From Gnetum montanum (Eukaryota; Streptophyta; Gnetopsida; Gnetales; Gnetaceae), in the NCBI GenBank assembly GCA_015680685.1, contig MNCI01028378.1, forward strand, positions 205,592 to 269,591: a stretch of DNA of 64,000 nucleotides, read 5' to 3'. The position numbers and the translations under genes were made by a program. Below are positions 53,788-64,000 of this stretch, in pieces; the first letter of the stretch is position 1, and each line of letters starts with the position of its first letter. The notes under the pieces are model-generated. The model searched no databases. It saw only the letters and a list, made by a program, of their open reading frames with translations, and was not told where the DNA came from.

Positions 53788-55837
53788 CTATAATCACAAT
53801 GAGACCATGGATTAGCAATCATTGTGTAGCCTTAAAACAAGTAGAATACCTTATCCCTTAAAGATTATTACACTTTAGCTAAGTTGTGATTATGGCTAGT
53901 TAATTAATCCAATTATCCTTTTATCTATGTATTATCATTAATAAATCATCCTAAGGATTATTGGAAGGGTTAACTATCAAAAACGTTAATGTTTATATAT
54001 TGTTAATGTTATTAACCATTTGGGGGAGTTACAAAATTTTTTATCAATTTTTCATCAAAATCCTTAAGGTTTGTGGCCCCCCAAATAAAGATCTTACCTC
54101 CGATAAGCATAGGATAGAAAAAAAAGTGATTTGGATAAATATTTGGGAAGTTATGAGCTCTGGAAGGTTTTAGGATCTAAAACATTGCAAAAACTCCCTG
54201 TGTGTTATGAGAAAATGGCAAAAAATTCCTAAGTGCTAGGTAGTATATATAGCGTGTACGCATTGCGTTGATGAGGCCTTGTTGTTAGGGCTTTGTCAAC
54301 ATGGTCGATTGTGTCGATGAGGCATCATTGATGTAGCTATTGATCACTATTGAATTTAGTCAAACTTTTAAAATATAAGGAATTTTTGGATGAAATTAAG
54401 ATTGAAAGAAAAATCAAAAGACCAAGAACAGTATGAAAACATGAGAAGAGGGTGTTGAAGCTCATAAATTTGAAAAAATGAAGAAAAACTAGTTTAGTGG
54501 ACGAATGAAATGAATGGTTAAAGAGAATTGAGTGGAATACTCAATGGAATATGCAAAATATAGGATTGATGTTAAAGGTAAGGAACCTTAACTAACTAGA
54601 CCAAGGGCTATGCAAGTGGGTCCTCCCCATAGTAGGCTCATGTCCTTTTTACCCTTGCATAACCTTAACTGAAGAGTTCATGGACCTCACAGTCAATTAA
54701 TGATCATGAAAAGTTAAGGACCAACCAAAAATAATCTACTCAAGAATCCCAACACATCAAACCAAGACATAAAGCATAACATAGAACCTGGTAGTGAGGT
54801 GAGTTATAGTAGCATGGATGGATGATAGAGAAGGTGGAATGGAGTTCCAAATTAAGGTCATAAGAAGTCCCTTGTGTAATTTATGATTAAAATGACTCGA
54901 GAAGATCCATCCTTAATCTAGACCAAAACCATCCACTTTCAATGACTTTGCATCACTACTCCAAGGTTGATCCACCTACTCAAGACACAAGAGTGCTTCC
55001 ACAAAACAACCAACATTCCATAAAGAAAAGAAAAGAGAAGTAGAAAGTGAGAGAGATGGCCTTAGTTAGAGGGTACCTTCATGCATAGGTGTATGTTGTT
55101 CAAGTCCCATAACTAGCACTTGTAGCCCATTTATTTGTTAAAGGGATATGCTTTGAATTTCCAATGTGTTTGTATTTTGTTTAGATGGAAACCACACCAT
55201 GAAATGACGTTATTTGACTTCCTATTACTAGATGGTATGGAATGGTAAGAAGTCCATGAAACACACTCAAGTGCTCAAGCTAGTAGAAGAGTACAAAGAG
55301 TATTGAATCCCCTTAAAGTCATACCCTTTACAAACCTTTGAATCCTCCCTAATTCTAGAACTACCAAGGTCACCAATTGATTAAAAGTTTCTTTAATGTA
55401 AGGAACCTCAAATTTCCAAAATAAGGAAAACCATAGACTTCATTGGATGGGAAAATGATGTGGACTCACTACCTATTCCATAAAAAATAAACCGTGCCAA
55501 ATTTGTCAAACATTGAAATTCAAAAATAGAAACCAAACACTAACAATCACACATTAAGCATAAACCATCATTAGTAAATAGCAATAGCAACACTATGTCC
55601 TATGACAATAAAGCACTTTTTATTAGCAAAAATGAGGAAATATCATAATTAAATCAAACCAAGAAAAGTAAAATATATAAGAAAATGTAAAATATTCAAG
55701 AAAGTTCAAAGGTACTGAAGATGATGTAAAATTTGAAAAATCAAGAATTTGTAAAATAAATAATTTATAAAAATTAAAAAATGTGAAAAACAAAAAGTAG
55801 AAAAAATGAGAGCCAAATGGATTGTCAGCATAGATGG
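53788..55837 (-). other. Ath-3b post-pol spacer
   Basis: Reversed counterpart of 15431-17400 in Ath-2 and 59140-61300 in Ath-6. It contains the internal promoter-like block at 54243-54280. No coding sequence is supported; the ORF at 53961-54173 is on the wrong strand and not conserved. Confidence 0.5.
54243..54280 (-). promoter_or_regulatory. LTR-like internal promoter upstream of env-like ORF (Ath-3b)
   Basis: On the minus strand AAGGCCTCATC is followed about 20 bp later by TATATATAC. This copies the layout of its own LTR (GATGAGGCCTCATC, then TATAAATAC about 20 bp on, 50585-50624). It is about 455 bp before the env-like ATG, as in Ath-2 (about 490 bp). The motif is of this family's type, not the GATATC type of Ath-2. 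Confidence 0.5.
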
Positions 55838-55860
55838 CCATCTCCCCCAGAATTGAGTTA
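55838..55860 (-). other. Internal polypurine-tract-like motif after pol (Ath-3b)
   Basis: On the minus strand TAACTCAATTCTGGGGGAGA then TGG, between the end of integrase and the spacer. Equivalent to 7434-7451 in Ath-1. Confidence 0.55.
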
Positions 55861-55939
55861 GATGGAGGAGATCCAAAACATAGAACATGATTGTCCATCC
55901 ATTAAGGCGATAGTTGCACTGCCTGTCTTGGTTCTAGGA

Positions 55940-57290
55940 AAGACTTTACTTGTTGGATGTTGATCAACTGCTTTTTATTTAGGCATTCAAGCTTGTAGAT
56001 CAACATGACCCTAAAGGGAAAGGTTGATCAATTATATAAGGCTCCTCTCACAATGTTTGAAATTTTTCCTTTTGAGGTACATGTGTGAGGTCCCTAGAGA
56101 GGACCTTATCTCCTAGTTGAAGTTTTACTTTCCTAATTCTAAGGTCATGACATTGCTTGCTAAATGCCTTATTCACCTCATTCAAAAATAGGGTCACTAA
56201 TCAATTTTTATCTAACACATTTAGGTTGATTAATCTTTCTTTCTGTGCTAGACTTAGGTCAAGATTTAGTTCATAGGCTATTGAGAGTGTATGAAGCTTG
56301 GATTGAATCAAGAGTGTTGAAAGTTTCCCATACACTAACTTATAGGAAGAATAGCCAATAGTAATTTTCCAAGTTGAACAATAAGCCCAAAGAGCATCAT
56401 TAAGCTTGGTGCTCCAGTCCTTCCTATATTTGCTAATGGTCTGCATTAGTATTTTTGTGATCTCCTAGTTGGTTACCTCTACTTGACCATTGGCTTGGGG
56501 GTGGTAAGGTGTTGTTAATTTATGTTCTAATCCTAAGAATTATATTAACTTTCTAAAGGTGGAACCTATGAAATGAGCTTCATTATCAGAAATTAGTGAA
56601 CGTGGCACCCCAAACCTAGTCACAATATTTTGTCATATAAATTTGGCAATAGTGGATGATGTGCAATTAGTAACAGTTGTTGCTTCTATCCATTTTGTGT
56701 AGTAGTTGATTGCTACTATAATATATGCCTTCCCATTGGACATGGGTGTGATGGGACCCATGAAGTTAACGTGCCATATGTTGAAACATTCTAGAGGTTA
56801 AATCCACTATTGAGGACCTTCCATGCAAGCCGTCATCCCCCTATCTCATTAACACCATTCACAAGACTTGATGAACTAGTGGACATCCCTAAATATTGTA
56901 GGCGAATAGTATCCTTCCATCAATATTTTTATGGTTGTGCATCTCCCTGCATAGTGGCCTTTATAAGGCCCTTCATGAGCATCTTGGAAAACATGTAGTT
57001 GATCTTTGTCAAGGACACACTAATAAATGAGGCCATTGGTACAAACCTTGTAGAGGTGTCCTTTAATTTCCACGAAGTATTCAACCTAATGAAGAAATTT
57101 TTGCTTCTTCCTAAAATCCAAATCCTATGGCATTTCTTGAGTGAGAAGATAGGTGAGGATGTCATTATACCATATTGCTTTTGTAGGCATTTGTTCACTT
57201 ATTGCTCCTATAAAGAGGAGTTCATCTAGAAATTGATCAAAGAGCAGGCTCTCCTTCTCTTTATTATATCATCTTAAGTGTGAGAGATCA
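55940..57290 (-). pseudogene. Ath-3b integrase
   Basis: Minus-strand pieces: the zinc-binding N-terminus at about 57000-56850 (QDAHEGPYKGHYA-like, with a CNxCQR-like remnant), the core with LISDNEAHF at about 56600 (second catalytic Asp kept, next Gly changed to Glu) and the ANGQVE block near 56490. An open end part lies at 56446-56201 (TISKYRKDWSTKLNDALWAY, SSYKLVYGK). It is close to the Ath-1 integrase. The GPY/F-like tail reaches about 55960. Confidence 0.7.
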
Positions 57291-57349
57291 TCAGTGACTA
57301 CATTCTTGGTCTATTTTTGATCTACCATCAAGAGATCAAATTCTTGCAA

Positions 57350-57720
57350 GATCACAAGCTATTGTATGACATGAGGGCTCACCATTGGCTTGTTCATGAG
57401 GAAGTATATTACACTGTGATCTATATGCACAAATACTTTATAACCAAGCACATAGTGCTTGAGCTTTTCTAGCACGTATACCACTGCCATTAGTTCTTTC
57501 TCTGTGGTGGTGTAATTTAACTGTGCTTTCACAATGCTTCGACTCACACAGTGGATATAGTATGAACATTTCTTATCATCCATCTATATGAGCACTACTC
57601 CCAAGGCATAGTTAGATGCATCTGTCCTAATATGGAAAGGTCTGGACCAGTTTAGTGCTCATATGATTGGTATTTCTATGAGTTTCTTCTTTAATTATTG
57701 GAATGCATGTTCACATTCCT
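57350..57720 (-). pseudogene. Ath-3b RNase H
   Basis: Open piece 57583-57359 reads DDKKCSYYIHCVSRSIVKAQ, LNYTTTEKELMAVVYVLEKL and VFVHIDHSVIYFLMN, the TTxKExxAVV and (T)DH motifs of gypsy RNase H; it matches Ath-1 5728-5956 nearly residue for residue. Confidence 0.75.
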
Positions 57721-58530
57721 TGGTCTAGATGAAAGGTGCATCTTTCTTTGTAAGCTCTACCAACAACTTTGCAATCTTAGAGTAATTCTCTATGAATTGC
57801 CAATAGTAGACAATGTATCCAAGGAATGACCAAACATATTTAATAGTCTTTGGTTGGCATGTTATTCCTTGGATGATCCTTATCTTTTTTAGGTCTAAAT
57901 CAATCTTGTTTTGTGAGATTTAGTGCCCAAGCACAATGCCTTCTTGGACCATGATATGGCTCTTTTGCTAGTTGAGTTGCAAGTTTGTCTCAACACATCT
58001 CTTCAATCCTTGTTCAAGGTAGTCCAAGGCTTGCTTAAATGTAGCTCCATAGGTGGAGAAGTCATCCATGAAGACTTCAATACAACTACCAATTTTCTAT
58101 TGAAAGATACTAAGGATAAAGCATTGAAATGTTGCAAGGGTATTGCATATACCAAATGGCATCTTACAATATGCAAAAGTTACCCAAGGACTTGTGAATG
58201 TTATCTTGGCCTGATCTTTGAATGCAATTTGGATTGGGTTATAGCTGCTATAACCATCCAAGAAGATATAATAACCATGCCTAGATATGGTATCTAACAC
58301 TTGATCTACAAATGTAAAATGAAAGTGATCTTTAAATGTTGCCATATTCAATACCCTAAAGTCAATGCAAATTCACCATTTGCCACCCTTCTTCAATACA
58401 CTTACAAGTGGACTAACCCATTCACTATTTGCAATTGGATATATGAACCTGACCTTGAGGGGTTGCTCAATTTCCTCTTTAATGATTTGCTTCAATTTCC
58501 ACACATGGGCACAAAACTCATAAACCTATT
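57720..58530 (-). pseudogene. Ath-3b reverse transcriptase
   Basis: Minus-strand blocks: YPIANSEWVSPLVSVLKKG (about 58440-58385), GYSSYNPIQIAFKDQAK and TFTSPWVTFAYCKMPFGICN (58290-58140), MDDFSTYGATF at about 58070-58040 and LGHXISQNKID at about 57935-57900. It begins abruptly near 58530; protease and gag are not found beyond it. Confidence 0.7.
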
Positions 58531-59114
58531 GGCTCATCAATACTAGCACAAGGCCAACCAAGTGCAACATTCTTCCTCACCAAAACAATGTCTCCCAATT
58601 CAACACAAGAGCCAACATCCATTACCACTCTAATGCAAAACATAATAGATAAACCTATACTATGGAGAGATAGGAAATTTCATGCATTACTAGTGATAAA
58701 GAAGGATGTAGTTGTGGATTGATACTTCAACATATCAACACAATCATGACACTAACCCATACTATATATGAAAGACAAGTGTGTGCACAAGAGAGAGGAC
58801 AGACCACTAAACCAAAAGGTACCTAGTAACCATAAACTAAGAACTTAAAAGTGTCTAAAACATGCATGGAAACATCTGAACCACTTATTAATTTCCATTT
58901 TAAGAAAATGAACCCAAATAATAACTTACAAATGAAAATACTAAACAACAATCATACGCCAATAGAAAGAGGAACTAAGGAATTAGATTATCAAAATTCA
59001 ATTACCATCAAGATTACATGGGATGATAACCAAAAAACTACATAACTAAGGATGGTAAGTGAGAAACCTTAAGTTCATTATTCAAGGGAACTAGGGTCCA
59101 TTTTTCAAACACTC
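58531..59114. other. Unassigned junction between Ath-3b and Ath-6
   Basis: Two Athila-like copies meet head to head here. I see no LTR, PBS or coding block. It may hold a rearrangement breakpoint. The small ORF at 58851-59045 is not recognised. Confidence 0.4.
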
Positions 59115-59284
59115 ATCCATGAGTTCAGTCATGGAGGAGACACTAATCATGATCAAGAAATTAATAAGCACCTTTTAATTTTTCTATTTTACAATTTCTT
59201 TTTGATTTATAATTTTTTGTTATGCCTTTTCACATTTCTTAGCAATTTCCACATTCTTTGATATTTTTTCATTCTTTTATACTT

Positions 59285-59285
59285 N
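59285..59285. other. Ambiguous base with flanking 48-bp duplication
   Basis: TTTAGCAATTTCCACATT through TTCTTTTATACT occurs on both sides of the N. Confidence 0.8.
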
Positions 59286-60739
59286 TTTAGCAATTTCCAC
59301 ATTCTTTGATATTTTTTCATTCTTTTATACTTTTCCATTTCTTAAAACATTTGCAATTCTTTGATATTCATTCTTAATATCGTTTACAATTTTTTGTACT
59401 TTGTTTACATATTACTTGTGCATATTTCTATCAATTTTCAATAAAATACATTAAATAAAGCAAGATGTAGTACCAATAAGGTGAAGATTTCTCTATGTTA
59501 TCAATTCATAAGGGACTAATTATTTGTATAGTAAGACCACATCACCCATCCATCCATTCCAATAATAAGAGGTTCTTGCCATTGTCATAATGAGATTCTT
59601 TCCATCATCAAACTAAGAATAAAATTGTGATCATTATGCCTAGATAGAAAAGTGAAGAACCAAGGGGGAATTTAACGGGTGTGAAATCAAGGGGATTTTT
59701 GGATTTTCTCATATTCCTATTGTGAGTTCCATCCTATTGTTAAGGAAGTATTATATCCTTGTAGATCTAACAAAAAAAGGGAGTAAGACTACAATAAGTG
59801 TTGTCTTACCATGTCACTGGAAAGACATGTTATCCATGCTTGAAGGTAGTCTGCTAATAAGTTTGATATAGTTAAGAAAAATAAAATAAATGCACAAGAA
59901 TAAATTTTTTGGGGTCCCACTGAAAAGACATGTTACCCATGCTTGAAGGTAGGTGAATTCTCATGAATCTAAAAAAAACATGTAATGAACAAACTCCTTC
60001 CTTGGATAATACATGAAGCAGTAATGCTCCTTGCAATAGAGATAGTCTTATGGTTGTAAATCCAAGAGATGAAACAATGCAATGTCACTAGAAAGTGGTT
60101 TGGACTTGGTTTGAATCATGGAAATAAGGGCTAATGACTTCTTTAACCATTATAACACACAAGGATTCATTATACCTATGGTAAGATGCCTCATGTCCCA
60201 AGTTTAGTAATCCTTTCTTTAGTCCATCTCATCTCATTGTATATTTAATCATAACTTGTGGTTTTGTGTAACATAGTATTGTTTTTCCAATATAGTGATA
60301 CTAACATGTGTGCATTGTTAGATAGGTATTTCTTACATTCAACTCCTTAAGTACCTAAACACACTTTAGACATGTTATACAAGGGCATTAAGGACTAGTG
60401 CCTACTTTGGGAAGGATCCACTTGTATAACTCTTGTATTTTAGACTTGCTAAGCAATTCCACATCATCTTGTGCCTTCCAAGATCATCTAAAATCTAATA
60501 AATACTTTTTGTAATCTCTAATACTTTGTTCATACATCAGAAATTCATTACCCATCTCTTGTCCATACAATAAACTTTCACTGTCTGAGATTCCTTCTTT
60601 AGGAACTTTAAATGCCAAATTTTCAAAAATTGTGCTTCATTAATGGCCATGATCCTCTAGATAAGCTTTACATCATTGAAATATTCCATTTGACTAATTT
60701 TTTCCAAGAAAAATCAATGAAAAATTTGAACTTTTTAAT

Positions 60740-60834
60740 GGTGATTTTGTATTTACGATGTCATAGGTAGCTACAATGTTATATCTACAATGTATGATGT
60801 ATGATGTTGCACATAAAAAATAGTATATATATAC
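60740..60834 (+). promoter_or_regulatory. Degenerate internal promoter block of Ath-6
   Basis: ACGATGTCATAGGTAGCTAC and GTTATATC look like decayed GATATC sites, followed by AGTATATATATACATG (60822-60837). It stands about 160 bp before the PPT-like motif at 60993, as in Ath-2. Confidence 0.4.
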
Positions 60835-61329
60835 ATGTGGGAGTTAGTGAAAATTTTCATCTCTCATTTCTAGCAAGAGAATTTTTTGTAGTTTTTCCTT
60901 AGACCTCTTGCACATTATCTTCCAAATACCATAACTTCGTCTTCATATCTTTGATTTCCAAAAGTCTTAAATCCTAATCATCCTTGAGCACTCAACTTAG
61001 TCATGGGAGGATGCATTGCATGATATAAGTGAACAAAAATCTGAAAATTTGAGTCAAAAATTTCTAACGCCTGGAAGATACTATAAAGGATAAGTACAAA
61101 GAAATAATAAGAATGTTAAAGTTAATAAATCAAACTAAGGCTATAAAGATTCAAATAATATATTTAATAGACCATATCAACTATTTTAGGCCATAATAAG
61201 GAAAATGATAGAAGATTATATTTAACTACAAGATATAATACCTAAAGGATTCCTTTTTGAAAATTTTTCAAACTCTAGAATTGTAATAATATAAGAACCT
61301 GATCTAACCAAGGTTATGAGCAAGGTAAA

Positions 61330-61965
61330 GAAGTATTAAGAATTAATAGGAAGACCCTAATAATTTCAAACCCTTGTTGATTATTGATGGACCTGAAGGG
61401 GATACTAGAAGGAGGACTTTCATAACACGAGAGAAAAAGATCAAGAGACTTTGGAAGAGGTTGAGTAGGGGAACAAACCCCACAAGTACAACACACAAAG
61501 AAGGAGACTCAATCATACAACATTCATTAAGAAACTCCTTCTATAGAGCACTCAGCCCAAGGAGAGGCACAAATTCCATAAGAACCTAAATAAGGATGGT
61601 GCCTCATGCTATCACTAGATTGCCTTCAAGCCATCCAATAAGATTGATCATGTCTAGATCATCATGGAACTAAATGTTGATCCCTTTATGAAATTTTCTC
61701 CAAAAGAAATGAAGACGCAACTCCAAGCATCTCCATTATGGACCACACTAACGAATAGTGGTAAATGGAACTTAGGAAAAACTCACCAATTATTGTAAAG
61801 CAAATAGGCCAATGCTACAGTGAAAATTGAAGGAGTGTGTGTGCCATACTCAATAGAAATGACATATGGAAAAAGAAGAAAATGATAGAAGAGGAGAAAC
61901 TTTCTAGAAGCCTGATGACAAAGGAAAGAAGTCAATGGAAGAGCCACCACTGCCCAAAATATGAA
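61330..61965 (+). pseudogene. Ath-6 env-like ORF, internally deleted
   Basis: The core NVDPFMKFSPKEMKTQLQAS, then PLWTTLTNSGKWNLGKTHQ, lies at 61677-61792. It corresponds to FGPFTKFSPKAVKNQLKGSP in Ath-2. After VPYSIEMTYGKRRK (about 61870) it passes within about 70 bp to the C-terminal MEEPPLPKI and TGA (61935-61965). The coiled-coil part present in Ath-2 and Ath-3b is missing. Confidence 0.65.
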
Positions 61966-62124
61966 CTACATCAAGCCACTTTAATTTCTTTTTTGTTTTG
62001 TCATGAACTATGTAATTTTTGTACACACCACTATAGCAATCAAAGTCAATCAATAATTTCATACCTTCCAAATATTTTGTAAGGAACTTGTTCCTTCTTT
62101 TGTTCACTCTAGGATAAGTTTTCA

Positions 62125-62140
62125 TTTAGTCATGGTGGTA
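62125..62140 (+). other. Polypurine tract of Ath-6
   Basis: TTTAGTCATGGTGGTA directly before the LTR, a decayed form of the Ath-2 PPT. Confidence 0.6.
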
Positions 62141-62880
62141 TGATGAATCATGTTTTTCAATGGCTAAGATATCTTAGCCCCAATATCGAATCTCATGCTA
62201 CGTTATTGGATATTTGATATCACGGGATGCATGCCTACCTATAAATACAACACTTGGGTGCATGATTTGAATAACTTTCATTTTACCCTTAGGTAGATTC
62301 TTGCAGTTTCATTTCATAGTTTTAAAGATAGAGTGAATGCCTATAGTGTGGTGTTGAGCAGTTGTATGGAATCTTTATTTGAGTGAAATGTACTTGGGCA
62401 CAGTTCACGATCGAAAATAAAGATTGAGATTGTTTTTCATCATTACAACATCCACTTAGTTTTATTTTTTTACTTAGAATAGTTTTTACTATCTTATTAT
62501 TCTAATCATTTACATTTTCAAGTATTTTACTTTACTTGTTTATTAGTAAAGTGGAATGAGTGCGACTAGTTTCAAGAATTTAAGTGTAATGATTTGGCAT
62601 TCTTAGTAGGGTTATTGCTTGGTTTTCCTAGTAGCATAATGCTTTGTAACCCAGTAATAGTTACATGAGCCCAAGATGTGTGTTGTAAGCCAAGACTAGA
62701 TGCTCATCACTCTAGGCTAGAGTAGATTTACATTATTGTCATTATTTAGATTTATGATTAAATTTCATTCTCAATTATGTTTATCGCTAGGAGTAATTAG
62801 GGCCTAACAACATCAATTATCATATGCCTTGCTAGGAGAATCATTCTACTATAGACTATTTAATAACTTGGTGTTATTAT
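62141..62880 (+). repeat. 3' LTR of Ath-6, truncated
   Basis: Begins TGATGAATCATG with AAGATATCTTAG (palindromic), AATATCGAAT and TTTGATATCACG before a TATA box (ACCTATAAATACAACAC, about 62239-62255). It aligns with the Ath-2 LTR up to about 62880, where LINE sequence takes over; the end is missing. Confidence 0.75.
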
Positions 62881-62899
62881 ATGAAGAAAGAGAAAATTC

Positions 62900-63600
62900 C
62901 CAACCATAAGAATTTTATCTATTTTGTTGATTTTTAAGGAATATGATTTTGTTCCTTGAGATAAACCTTGAAAGAGATTAGATAACATTAACATTCTATA
63001 AGAACTCATTTCTGCTACTAAAAGAATCTACAAGATAGTTAACATTATTATTGAAGATAGTCTTACTGAAGAAAGAATAATTATTAATAACTTAGCAGGA
63101 GTTAAACATGGTTGGCCTCTGTCCTCTTCCCTCTTTGGCATATTTATCGCTGAATTAGAGGTGTAAATAGAAAATGCCTCTAATCATGTTGGAGTCAATG
63201 AATGTATTATTTTTGAACATATTTCTCTTTGCAAATGATGTGACCTTAATTGTCAATTTAACTACATGATTAAATTAAGTTGAAGCCATTTGTTAATTCA
63301 TTGCTTATAAAAAAAAGTTAAGTCACAAGGAGAAAGTCAATTATGCTCAGGAGATAATGAATGTTATACAAGAAAATAGATGGTTGCATCAATAAAAATT
63401 ATGGCTTTAGTCATGGAATATTGTAATGGAGGATCTTCCTTAAACAAAAGGCTCTTTCGGAAGACTATAAAAGAGAAAGTCTTTGCTACACTTTGGTTGA
63501 ACACATCAAGAAAGAGGCATTTTAATTTACATTTTGTTAGAGGAGGTTTGTTGTCTACTACTCAAAATTGCTAGAGCAAAAATGAGCTCTCATCAACTCC
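62900..63600 (+). mobile_element. LINE reverse-transcriptase fragment
   Basis: The frame reads YDFVPWDKPWKRL near 62945-62985, then NNLAGVKHGWPLSSSLFGIF (about 63088-63145) and LFANDVTLIV (about 63220-63255). These are the plant LINE RT motifs (F)DFVxWxxLWxxL, GVxQGCPLSPxLFxxY and FADD, with FADD changed to FAND, so the catalytic motif is altered. 63380-63574 is an open run in the following part without a clear motif. The fragment covers only the RT palm region. Confidence 0.65.
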
Positions 63601-64000
63601 TAGTTGAGATAAGTCATTCAAATAAATTAAAACTAAAATTTAAGCTTTCTTATTTTTAAGACCCATAGGATCTATTGGGCATATATTATATTTTCATGAA
63701 AGATAAAGACATACTCCACAAATTGACAAAGTATCAATAGGGGTAACAAAAGTGAATCAAATAAGTATTTTTGTATAATAGTATAATTGTAATTTGTTTA
63801 TTTTTTTAGTAACCCTATCTCCTTGAAAGACTACATTAATAATATTTTCAACTTTCTTTGTAAATGTGTCAAGGCTTTATAATTTTCTTCTTTTCATTTT
63901 CATATAATTTTTATGGAAACAAAGAACTTGAAAGATGGTACAACTCTACCAAAGTAGATATGATCCCTTCTATAAGAGCATTAATGTACACTACACCCTT
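63601..64000. other. AT-rich end of the window
   Basis: I see no gene or recognisable repeat; it may be LINE 3' sequence. Confidence 0.4.

Larger units (their letters stand above)
59115..62880 (+). mobile_element. Ath-6: 3' part of an Athila-like element
   Basis: Plus-strand remnant from the post-pol motif through the spacer, internal TATA block, env-like ORF and PPT to the 3' LTR. It aligns with Ath-2 15431-17720 and with the Ath-2 LTR type. Everything upstream (LTR, gag, pol) is missing. The motif GAGTTCAGTCATGGAGGAGA (59121-59140) is its post-pol PPT-like copy and CAACTTAGTCATGGGAGG (60993-61010) the pre-env copy. Confidence 0.7.

Overview
This is plant nuclear DNA made almost entirely of nested, decayed retrotransposons. 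Nothing in it looks like prokaryotic or organellar DNA, and I found no host gene, tRNA, rRNA or CRISPR array. The elements are Ty3/gypsy LTR retrotransposons of the Athila and Tat (Ogre/Retand-like) lineages plus LINE fragments, all lineages known from plants. The depth of nesting suggests a large, repeat-rich genome. The species cannot be named from this sequence. Names such as Ath-1, Tat-1 and El-4 are mine.

Layout. A LINE (1-253 and 10263-10858) is split by Ath-1 (254-10262, + strand, target-site duplication GTGGT/GTGGC). Ath-1 has gag and pol remains but no env-like ORF. At 10859 the LINE is broken again by a minus-strand Athila-like element, Ath-3a (LTR 10859-11712; interior 11713-12106 and 40299-41790). 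Ath-2 (12107-40298, + strand, TSD GGTAA/AGTAA) sits inside Ath-3a; it keeps gag and an env-like coiled-coil ORF but has no pol. Tat-1 (18048-37029, minus strand, perfect TSD CTTCA) sits inside the env-like ORF of Ath-2. A solo LTR (23386-24438, perfect TSD CATGT) sits inside the reverse transcriptase of Tat-1. That makes five layers. After a LINE 3' end (41791-42134) comes El-4 (42135-49559, perfect TSD GTTAT), a deleted element whose protease is fused to an integrase C-terminus. Its 3' LTR carries a young Athila-type solo LTR (48037-49077). The right third holds a minus-strand Athila copy (Ath-3b, about 50341-58530), a plus-strand Athila 3' part (Ath-6, about 59115-62880) and another LINE RT fragment (about 62900-63600).

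The most notable object is Tat-1. Its gag-pro ORF (35104-31070, minus) and its RT-RNaseH-integrase ORF (25400-20697, minus) are separated by 5.7 kb. That interval holds an oppositely oriented gene (26020-30599, + strand) with a TATA box and eight exons. All seven predicted GT-AG introns join exons in a consistent reading frame. The predicted product is about 1,090 residues, with a globular region, an acidic linker, a coiled coil and a hydrophobic C-terminus. I do not recognise it as a family of known function. It is now broken by six nonsense codons. Arrays of a GCGTATACGC palindrome occur in the Tat-1 LTRs, in its leader and in intron 1 of this gene. A second, unrelated short repeat (AGTTTAA plus GTC/GCC) sits at three internal junctions of Tat-1.

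A second notable pattern is in the Athila-like elements. The palindrome plus TATA box of the LTR is repeated inside the element, about 450-490 bp before the env-like ORF. The palindrome differs between families, and the internal copy matches its own family's LTR. This suggests a dedicated internal promoter for the env-like gene. Five single-N positions occur, and four are flanked by duplicated sequence of about 45-50 bp that is probably an assembly artefact.
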